Part shown: piece after piece, positions 34,019 to 40,380 of the stretch
Numbering within the stretch: the first letter of the stretch is position 1
Layout: every line of letters begins with the position of its first letter
DNA from: Candidatus Dojkabacteria bacterium
Lineage (GTDB): Bacteria > Patescibacteriota > Dojkabacteria > J137
Assembly: GCA_025993875.1 (NCBI GenBank)
Contig: JAMQHH010000011.1
Span: 1 to 40,380 of the forward strand
DNA length: 40,380 bases
Direction: 5' to 3'
The notes under the pieces: model-generated
Database searches by the model: none
The model's input: the letters and a program-made list of their open reading frames with translations, nothing else
What the model was told of the DNA's origin: nothing
Translations under genes and position numbers: made by a program

Positions 34019-35608
34019 ATGAAAAGTAAATCGAAAAAATCAGAGCCTCAATTAAAGGAATGCAGTTACTCAGTAAAGGGAATGCATTGTGCAAGTTGCG
34101 AGGTCCTCATTGAAAAGAAACTAATAAAACAAAATAATATTGAAGGAGTTGATGCTTCTACCTCAGACAACAGGGTAACGATAGAATATAAAGGAGAGAA
34201 GCCCACTTTAGAACAATTGAATAAATTGTTTAAAGCTGAAGGGTATAGTTTTGATGAAAGTGACAATAAGGATGCAGTTCAAGAGGATGTTGAAAAATTA
34301 TTTCAAGTCGAAAATGGTAAGTTAACTTTTAGCACACGCAAACTTAACTCAATCCTTTTTATTATAATTGGAGTTGCAGGTATTTTCTTAATCTATAAAC
34401 TATTTGAACGATTTGGTTTAGCTTCTGCTGTCTCTGTAAATGCAACATCTGCCTTGCCTGCATTTTTCTTTTTTGGCATTGTAGCAGGGTTTTCGAGTTG
34501 TGCGGCTCTTGTTGGTGGAATTGTATTATCCATGTCAAAGCAGTGGTATGAATTACATTCAACGAGTAATTCCTTTTCTGAGAAATTACAACCACATCTA
34601 TTGTTTAACATCGGAAGAATTATTTCATTTGCAATACTTGGAGGCGTTTTAGGTGCAATTGGAAGTATATTTACCATTTCCCCTTTATTTACGGCTCTTG
34701 TCGCAATTCTCGTTTCAATTATGATGGTGTTGTTAGGTTTACAAATGCTTGGTATTAAGACTTTTCAAAGATTTCAGTTTAGAATGCCAAAAGTATTTTC
34801 AAGGTACATCGCTGATGAATCCAATTTTGCGGGTAAATATATGCCTATGATTATGGGGGCACTTACATTCTTTCTTCCTTGTGGATTCACCATTACAGCT
34901 CAGGGTTTAGCTATGGTGTCAGGAGATCCTATTCGTGGAGCTTTAATAATGTCATTGTTTGCATTAGGAACTTCTCCAATGCTTTTGTTCATTGGTATGT
35001 CGAGTACAAAGATGTACGAAAAAGCTCATGTAGCTGAAAACTTCATGAAGTTAGTTGGCATTCTCGTCATACTCTTCGGACTTTCAACAGTTAACATGCA
35101 ATTAATTGCACTTGGACTTCCAAATTTAAATGACATTAGTTTCGGACAAAGCAGTATTACCCCAAATAATAACACAGAATCTTCAAATTCATCTCTTCCT
35201 GAAATAGTAAATGGGAAACAAGTAATAAAAATGGAAGCAAGTGCCTCAGGTTATACGCCTAATAATATTAAAGTGAGAGTAAATGTCCCTGTTCGATGGG
35301 AAATTAACGACACTGGAACTTCAGGCTGTACAAATGTCATTATCTCAAAAGGCCTTTTTGATGGTCAGATAGAGCTTGAAACAGGAAAAGTTGCGGTTAA
35401 AGAGTTTACACCTACAAAGGTAGGAAATTATAGATTTAGCTGTTGGATGGGAATGGTAACTGGTGTGATCGATGTTGTGGATGATACTGGTAAAACAGGA
35501 AGTGATTCGGGAACAACTAAGGAACAAGTTGTTGTTGAGTCTGGTGCAAAAGGTTGTGGCTGTGGCGGAGGTGGTGGAAACTCATGTGGAGGTTCAAAAA
35601 ATAACTAA
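34019..35608 (+). CDS. HMA-SafE-cupredoxin fusion membrane protein
   Basis: The 529-residue protein has four parts. An N-terminal HMA domain (about 14-80) has the metal motif GMHCASC at 21-27. A SafE/DsbD-like membrane domain (about 108-365) has about seven helices, with a Cys in SSCAALVGG (C161) and another in FLPCGFT (C288). A cupredoxin-like domain (about 400-490) has C437, C475, M477 and M479 as candidate ligands. The tail is Gly/Cys-rich (KGCGCGGGGG and NSCGG, 511-525). The family is usually linked to heavy-metal handling. The cop-box promoter and neighbours point to copper. Confidence 0.87.
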   Translation: MKSKSKKSEPQLKECSYSVKGMHCASCEVLIEKKLIKQNNIEGVDASTSDNRVTIEYKGEKPTLEQLNKLFKAEGYSFDESDNKDAVQEDVEKLFQVENGKLTFSTRKLNSILFIIIGVAGIFLIYKLFERFGLASAVSVNATSALPAFFFFGIVAGFSSCAALVGGIVLSMSKQWYELHSTSNSFSEKLQPHLLFNIGRIISFAILGGVLGAIGSIFTISPLFTALVAILVSIMMVLLGLQMLGIKTFQRFQFRMPKVFSRYIADESNFAGKYMPMIMGALTFFLPCGFTITAQGLAMVSGDPIRGALIMSLFALGTSPMLLFIGMSSTKMYEKAHVAENFMKLVGILVILFGLSTVNMQLIALGLPNLNDISFGQSSITPNNNTESSNSSLPEIVNGKQVIKMEASASGYTPNNIKVRVNVPVRWEINDTGTSGCTNVIISKGLFDGQIELETGKVAVKEFTPTKVGNYRFSCWMGMVTGVIDVVDDTGKTGSDSGTTKEQVVVESGAKGCGCGGGGGNSCGGSKNN

Positions 35609-35629
35609 AACTGATCAAAATATCATTTT

Positions 35630-36400
35630 ATGAAAAAAATATTAAAAAGTTTACCGTTAATAATTTCACTTGTATTTATACTTGCCCCTGTATTTGCATA
35701 CTTAAAGCTAAGTTTCTTATCTGACCCAATTTATTGGTTTTATCAGTGGTTTTGCCATCAAAGACCGTGGCGTTCATATCACATGTTTGATTATCAGTAC
35801 GCACTAGATGCAAGAATGGTTACACTGTTTTTAGGTTTGGGGATAGGTGGATTATTAACATCTGTAAAAAAGATGAAACCATTAAAATGGAAACAAGCAA
35901 TGATTTTTATCATTATAATGCTTATTCCTATGGCAATTGATGGAATAACCCAATTGGTTGCTGAATTGAGTGTTATCAACAAGGTAATGCAATTACCATT
36001 CTATGAAAGTACAAATTTCATTAGAAGTATTACAGGTATTTTTGCAGGTGTAGGAATTTCAGTTGCCTTATTCCCATATATTAATAGTGGCGAATCTGTT
36101 GGTTTTAATAAAGAGTATGTTAAAACAATACTTTTTGGCATGTTTATAACGTTTTTATCAATCCCTCTTTTTGTGTATCTATGGTTTTTATCTTCTACTA
36201 AATACGTTCCATCATCAATGTTTATTGATTCATTGCAGAGATTTCCTGGATACAACTATGAAGTAACCACTGGTGGTGGTCATTCGACTATTAATAGAAT
36301 CTTTAAAGAACCTACAGATCCATATAAACAAAGAGAAAAGTATTATCAGAATGAGGCTAATGGAAAATGTAATGTAACTACAAAAGAAAATTGCGATTAA
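35630..36400 (+). CDS. DUF2085-family membrane protein
   Basis: The 256-residue protein has about five membrane segments and the DUF2085 signature: YQWFCHQRPWRSYHMF (about 39-54) followed by DARMVTLFLGLGIGG. The C-terminal 60 residues are hydrophilic, with a GGGHS segment and C249/C255. Its biochemical function is unknown. It follows the fusion gene by 21 bases and shares its cop-box promoter, which is the best clue to a metal-related role. Confidence 0.83.
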   Translation: MKKILKSLPLIISLVFILAPVFAYLKLSFLSDPIYWFYQWFCHQRPWRSYHMFDYQYALDARMVTLFLGLGIGGLLTSVKKMKPLKWKQAMIFIIIMLIPMAIDGITQLVAELSVINKVMQLPFYESTNFIRSITGIFAGVGISVALFPYINSGESVGFNKEYVKTILFGMFITFLSIPLFVYLWFLSSTKYVPSSMFIDSLQRFPGYNYEVTTGGGHSTINRIFKEPTDPYKQREKYYQNEANGKCNVTTKENCD

Positions 36401-36403
36401 CAA

Positions 36404-36432
36404 TTGACAGGCTACTACAAGTGTAGTAACAT
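36404..36432 (+). promoter_or_regulatory. promoter with third cop-box
   Basis: TTGACA (36404-36409) and TAACAT (36427-36432) are 17 bases apart. The palindrome TACTACAAGTGTAGTA at 36413-36428, with core TACAAGTGTA, fills the spacer. This site would control the second long unit, from the anchored cupredoxin through the ATPase to the small protein at 40078, all on the plus strand with gaps under 30 bases. Confidence 0.85.
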
Positions 36433-36471
36433 AGCTAAGTATGATCTAGATTAAATTTTTAATAATAAGTA

Positions 36472-36909
36472 ATGTCTAAAAAGAATAAAAATATGCAAGA
36501 AACTACCACAATTAATGGGACAGGAATATCGATTGGGATTGCAGTAATTGTGGTAATTGGGTTTGTCTTCCTCATAGGCTCTGGAAATAATAATTCTGCT
36601 GATGTAAAAGGTGCAAGTTCAAATGTCGTCAGCACTTCAGGAGATAAACAAATTATTGAAGTGACAGTTACTGGTGGCTATTCACCTCGTACAATTAACG
36701 CCAAAGCAGGTGTTCCAACAATTATTCGTATGAAATCAGATGGTGCGTATGGTTGTGAAAGAGCTTTTAGAATACCAAGTTTAGGAATTTCAAAGACATT
36801 ACCCGCAAGTGGTAATACTGATATTGAAATTACTTCTCAGAACGCAGGTACCAGCTTAAGAGGTTCTTGTAGTATGGGAATGTATAGTTTTGTAATTAAT
36901 TTTAATTAA
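36472..36909 (+). CDS. membrane-anchored cupredoxin-like protein
   Basis: The 145-residue protein has one N-terminal membrane anchor (about 19-37) and then a cupredoxin-like domain. Motifs are GGYSPRTINAKAGVPT (about 68-83), YGCERAFRIPSLGI (C95) and RGSCSMGMYSF (C133, M135, M137). These form a likely thiol/thioether copper site at the outer face. It is the first gene after the third cop-box and precedes the HMA protein by 8 bases. Confidence 0.85.
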   Translation: MSKKNKNMQETTTINGTGISIGIAVIVVIGFVFLIGSGNNNSADVKGASSNVVSTSGDKQIIEVTVTGGYSPRTINAKAGVPTIIRMKSDGAYGCERAFRIPSLGISKTLPASGNTDIEITSQNAGTSLRGSCSMGMYSFVINFN

Positions 36910-36917
36910 TATTTAAT

Positions 36918-37142
36918 ATGAAATACCAAATAGATATTTCAGGAATGCACTGTTCGGGATGCAAAAACTTAATAACTATGTCATTAGAAGATATTGGGTT
37001 AGAAGAAGTTGTTGTTGATTCTGAAAAGAATGTTGCTATTTTTGTGACTTCTAAAAATACTGAGGAAGTCGAAAAAGATCTTCAAGAAGTATTTAAAGAT
37101 TTAATAGACTATAAATATTCTAATCTTGATATTATTGCTTAA
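36918..37142 (+). CDS. CopZ-like HMA metallochaperone
   Basis: The 74-residue protein is a single HMA domain with the metal loop GMHCSGC at 9-15 (C12, C15). The rest shows the beta-alpha-beta pattern (LITMSLEDIGLEEVVVDSEKNVAIF). Such proteins hand copper to P1B ATPases or to repressors. It lies between the cupredoxin and DUF305 genes, upstream of the ATPase. Confidence 0.87.
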   Translation: MKYQIDISGMHCSGCKNLITMSLEDIGLEEVVVDSEKNVAIFVTSKNTEEVEKDLQEVFKDLIDYKYSNLDIIA

Positions 37143-37160
37143 TTTTTATTTCAAATAACT

Positions 37161-37721
37161 ATGTCAAAATATATAACAATTTCACTCGTCATTATTTTCT
37201 TTGTACTTGGAACTGGTCTCGGCTATGTTGTATCACCACAGTACTCAATGAATCAATATGAAAGCAAACAAATGGTGGATTTAGGTAAAGCAGATAAATA
37301 TGTTGATTTACGATATATAAATGCAATGATTGCACATCATAAAGGTGCAATGAAACTAGCAGAACAGGTTAAAAATGAATCCCAAAGACAAGATATTAAA
37401 GATCTTGCAAATATGATCTTAACAGATGAACCAAAAGCAATTGCTGAATTATATCAATGGAAGAAGGATTGGTATAACGATACAACAGAAGTCGCTTCAA
37501 TGGATGTTCCTAATTTAGGTACATATGATGAAAAGTTGGATTGGAGATTTTTAAATGCTCTTATTACTCATCACGAATCAGGAATTGAAATGACTATGGA
37601 GATTCAAAAAAAATCAACAAGAAATGAAATCTTGAACAATGCAAACGCAGTCGAAGACTTCTTACACAAAGGTAAGATCAAATTAAGTCAAATGAGAACT
37701 GATTGGTACGAAGTCAAATAA
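37161..37721 (+). CDS. anchored DUF305 protein, two His-His repeats
   Basis: The 186-residue protein has an N-terminal membrane anchor or signal (about 5-22) and two DUF305 repeats: MIAHHKGAMKLAEQV at 57-71 and LITHHESGIEMTMEI at 135-149. The domain is a helical, ferritin-like bundle often found in metal-resistance loci. Met and His spacing suggests copper binding at the outer face. It lies 18 bases after the CopZ-like gene. Confidence 0.87.
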   Translation: MSKYITISLVIIFFVLGTGLGYVVSPQYSMNQYESKQMVDLGKADKYVDLRYINAMIAHHKGAMKLAEQVKNESQRQDIKDLANMILTDEPKAIAELYQWKKDWYNDTTEVASMDVPNLGTYDEKLDWRFLNALITHHESGIEMTMEIQKKSTRNEILNNANAVEDFLHKGKIKLSQMRTDWYEVK

Positions 37722-37745
37722 TTAACCTACTATCATATAAATAAC

Positions 37746-40058
37746 ATGGAAAAAATAACAATACCTATTAAGGGAATGCACTGTGCAAGTTGTGCATTAA
37801 CCATTGAGAAAGCAATTTCCAAAGTAAATGGAGTTGACTCAATTAAAGTGAATTATGGCACAGAGAAAGCTACTATTGAGTTTGATAAAACTGCAACATC
37901 AATAGACCAAATGAGCGAAAGAATAAAACCATTTGGCTATGAATTGCAAAATGAAGTTGCAATGCCAATGAGTCATGGAAATATGTCAGCAAATGAACAT
38001 GCAGAACACTTAGGACTTGATAAAAGCAAGCAAGAAAAACTTAAGGAGTTGGATAAACAAAAATCTGAAGTTGAATTTGTCCTCCCGATTGCATTGATGA
38101 TCTTTGTATTAATGATGTGGGAAATTAGTGCAAAATCATTCCCAAATGTCGTTCCAGCATTCTTTCTCCCAATGCAACTGTACTCTACAATGATGATGAT
38201 TATTTCTTCTGTAGTTCTGTTTTGGATTGGACAACCTTTTTTAAATGGCATAGTAAACTTTATCCAATATAAAGTCGCCAATATGGATACTTTAATTGGT
38301 ATTGGCACGTTAACGGCATATCTCTATAGTTCTTTTGTTGTTTTATTCCCAAATATCGCACATTCAGCAGGGCTTCCAGAGACAAATTACTTTGATGTTG
38401 CGATCGTGGTTATTGGATTTATTGTCTTCGGTAAATATTTAGAAGCACGATCTAAGCTTAAAACAGGGGAAGCAATTGAAAAGCTGATGAATCTACAAGC
38501 TAAAACTGCGTTAGTTGAAAGAAATGGTGAAGAAATTGAAATAGCAATTGATATGGTGCAACTTGATGATGTCGTCATTGTTAAACCAGGAGGCAAAATC
38601 CCTGTAGATGGCGTTATTATCGAAGGTAAATCTTCAATTGATGAATCAATGGTAACTGGTGAGCCAATTCCAGTTGATAAAACAGTTGAAGACAAAGTTA
38701 TTGGAGGAACAATAAATAAGCAAGGTACATTCAAGTTTAAAGCTACGAAAGTTGGTTCAGATACTCTTTTAGCAAGCATTATTAAAATGGTTGAAGAAGC
38801 ACAAGGTTCTCGAGCACCTATCCAAAAATTAGCAGATCAGATCTCAGGAGTATTTGTGCCTGTAGTACTCATAATAGCTGTTTTGACCTTAATAGTATGG
38901 TTGGCAGTTGGAAGTCAATTTATGCCATTTAACGAAGCTCTAACCTATGGATTACTTTGCTTTGTTGGAATTTTAGTAATTGCATGTCCATGTGCTTTAG
39001 GTCTTGCTACTCCAACCGCAATTATTGTTGGTGTTGGTAAAGGTGCTCAAAACGGTATTCTCATTAAAAATGCTGAGAGTTTAGAAAAATTGCACAAGGT
39101 AAATACTATCGTTGTTGATAAAACAGGAACGATTACTAAGGGTAAGCCTGAAGTTACAGATATCCTTCCTTCATATGCAAATGAGTCTATTGATGGAGTT
39201 GAAATACTAAAATTAATCGCTTCTTTAGAAAAGAACTCGGAGCATCCATTAGCTGAAGCAATCAAAGAAAAGGCGAAATCTATGGATGTACAACTTACAA
39301 AAGTTGATGATTTCGAGATCATTGAAGGTAAAGGATTGAAAGGTACTATTGATGGCAAGATGTACTTTGCAGGAAACCTGAAACTTATGGATGATTTAAA
39401 GCTTGATTACGATAAGGATTTAATTGATAAATTGTCGAAACAAGGTAAGTCACCAGTACTTTTTACTGATGATAAAAAGGTGTTAGCAACAATTGCAATT
39501 TCCGACACTATTAAAGAATCAAGCGCAGATGCAGTTGCAAGATTACATAAGCTTGGTGTTAAAGTCGTAATGCTTACAGGTGATAATCGAAATACGGCTA
39601 AATACATAGCAGATTTGGTTGGAATTGATAAAGTCTTTGCAGAAGTATTGCCAAGTGAGAAAGCAGACAAGGTTCGTGAACTACAAGCAGAAGGTTTAGT
39701 TGTCGCTATGGCAGGAGACGGCGTAAATGATGCGCCTGCACTTGCTCAATCTGACGTAGGAATTGCGATGGGAACAGGTACTGATGTTGCAATTGAATCC
39801 GCAGATATAACATTACTTGCAGGAGATATTTCAAAGATTCCACAAGCTATCAAGTTGTCAAAGAAAACAATGGCTACGATTAAACAAAATCTCTTTTGGG
39901 CATTTATCTACAATGTTGTTGGTATTCCGTTAGCGGCTGGATTACTCTTTCCAATTTGGGGAATTCTATTAAATCCAGTATTTGCAGGTTTAGCAATGGC
40001 ATTTAGTAGTGTTTCAGTTGTTACAAATTCACTGAGACTGAAGTTTGTAAAGATTTAA
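37746..40058 (+). CDS. copA: copper-exporting P1B-type ATPase CopA
   Basis: The 770-residue pump has one N-terminal HMA domain with GMHCASC at 10-16. A short Met/His-rich linker (about 72-88) and eight expected membrane helices follow. Core motifs are TGEP at 304-307, the CPC site at 414-416 ([12 protein letters not shown]), DKTGT at 458-462, the HP motif in [16 protein letters not shown] and GDGVNDAPA. The last helices carry YNVVGIP and MAFSSVSVV, typical of Cu(I) exporters rather than zinc or cadmium pumps. It ends 19 bases before the small gene at 40078. Confidence 0.96.
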   Translation: MEKITIPIKGMHCASCALTIEKAISKVNGVDSIKVNYGTEKATIEFDKTATSIDQMSERIKPFGYELQNEVAMPMSHGNMSANEHAEHLGLDKSKQEKLKELDKQKSEVEFVLPIALMIFVLMMWEISAKSFPNVVPAFFLPMQLYSTMMMIISSVVLFWIGQPFLNGIVNFIQYKVANMDTLIGIGTLTAYLYSSFVVLFPNIAHSAGLPETNYFDVAIVVIGFIVFGKYLEARSKLKTGEAIEKLMNLQAKTALVERNGEEIEIAIDMVQLDDVVIVKPGGKIPVDGVIIEGKSSIDESMVTGEPIPVDKTVEDKVIGGTINKQGTFKFKATKVGSDTLLASIIKMVEEAQGSRAPIQKLADQISGVFVPVVLIIAVLTLIVWLAVGSQFMPFNEALTYGLLCFVGILVIACPCALGLATPTAIIVGVGKGAQNGILIKNAESLEKLHKVNTIVVDKTGTITKGKPEVTDILPSYANESIDGVEILKLIASLEKNSEHPLAEAIKEKAKSMDVQLTKVDDFEIIEGKGLKGTIDGKMYFAGNLKLMDDLKLDYDKDLIDKLSKQGKSPVLFTDDKKVLATIAISDTIKESSADAVARLHKLGVKVVMLTGDNRNTAKYIADLVGIDKVFAEVLPSEKADKVRELQAEGLVVAMAGDGVNDAPALAQSDVGIAMGTGTDVAIESADITLLAGDISKIPQAIKLSKKTMATIKQNLFWAFIYNVVGIPLAAGLLFPIWGILLNPVFAGLAMAFSSVSVVTNSLRLKFVKI

Positions 40059-40077
40059 TTTCTTAAATAACTAATGT

Positions 40078-40314
40078 ATGAAAAAAGAAGTTTTAGGAGG
40101 TTTGATCATTGTAGCAATTGTTGTTGGAGGTTTAGTTTTCTATTCATTTAATAATAAACCAAAGTCCGATACTTTAACTACTCAAGTTCAGCCAACATCA
40201 AATACAACGCTAACAAGTACGTTAGAAGAAACTGAAGCGTATGTATTTACAGAAAATAAGGGTGAAACACTTCAAGTAGTTAATGAAGATGTTCCATTAA
40301 TTCAATCGCATTAA
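40078..40314 (+). CDS. small membrane-anchored protein, unknown
   Basis: The 78-residue protein has an N-terminal hydrophobic anchor (residues 6-23: LGGLIIVAIVVGGLVFYS) and a Thr/Ser/Glu-rich tail outside. It has no Cys and no recognisable motif. It follows copA by 19 bases and is probably the last gene of the copper unit within the window. It could be the N-terminal part of a longer ancestral protein, but no frame continues it. The 66 bases to the window end show only a weak stem at 40357-40374. Confidence 0.5.
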   Translation: MKKEVLGGLIIVAIVVGGLVFYSFNNKPKSDTLTTQVQPTSNTTLTSTLEETEAYVFTENKGETLQVVNEDVPLIQSH

Positions 40315-40380
40315 CGTATAGTAGTTTAGAGCGAAAAGAAATGCGGCAATTATCATAGATTTCTTTCTGAATCTGTTTAG

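Noticed and set aside
38387-38779. Open frames on the minus strand inside copA
   Set aside because: They mirror the highly conserved ATPase core on the other strand and are Ser/Thr/Ile-rich without motifs.
40357-40374. Terminator after the last gene
   Set aside because: The stem is only five base pairs (AGATT with AATCT) and lacks a T-run; the window ends too soon to judge.
32447-40380. Insertion sequence or phage as carrier of the metal genes
   Set aside because: No transposase, integrase, terminal inverted repeats or copy of the tRNA end could be found inside the window.

Overview
The window looks like a chromosomal segment of an AT-rich bacterium of the Candidate Phyla Radiation (Patescibacteria). 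This rests on the short, divergent but intact core genes, a compact type IV pilus locus whose prepilin peptidase lacks the usual N-terminal domain, a prepilin fused to an LVIVD-type propeller, and weak Shine-Dalgarno signals. TGA is used as a stop (for example in the ATGA overlap at 16592-16595), so the code appears standard. The exact phylum cannot be fixed by eye.

Bases 1-7905, all on the minus strand, hold tuf followed by the S10/spc ribosomal protein cluster in classical order: rpsJ, rplC, rplD, rplW, rplB, rpsS, rplV, rpsC, rplP, rpmC, rpsQ, rplN, rplX, rplE and the start of rpsN. A near-perfect hairpin separates tuf from rpsJ. The EF-Tu is odd: its guanine-recognition motif and switch I deviate from the family. 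Bases 8113-13948 (minus) hold a truncated SufB/SufD-like protein, a Cys-rich 1132-residue secreted protein with two small membrane-anchored proteins upstream of it, RNase HII and a HIT protein.

Bases 13986-24872 (mostly plus) are a cell-surface and pilus block: an anchored D,D-carboxypeptidase, prepilin peptidase, a single-domain response regulator, PilB, PilC, four prepilin-like proteins in a row, and a PAS-containing sensor kinase. One further prepilin lies on the opposite strand. Bases 24920-32333 carry an YhaM-like exoribonuclease, an RNA ligase/2',3'-cyclic phosphodiesterase family protein, UppP, an FtsW/RodA-type SEDS protein, an O-antigen-ligase-like membrane protein, a secreted CAP-domain protein and an unknown membrane protein.

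A tRNA-Gln(CUG) at 32373-32446 marks a change of character. Everything after it is a metal (most likely copper) handling module: a BlaI/CopY-type repressor, a BlaR1-like M56 metalloprotease with a Cys/Met/His-rich outer tail, an HMA-SafE-cupredoxin fusion, a DUF2085 protein, an anchored cupredoxin, a CopZ-like HMA protein, a DUF305 protein, a CopA-type P1B ATPase and a small anchored protein. Three copies of the cop-box core TACAnnTGTA sit in the promoters of the three transcription units. The module therefore reads as one regulon in which the protease, rather than a cysteine cluster in the repressor, could sense the metal. That BlaR1-like copper switch is the best candidate in the window for a system that is not well described.
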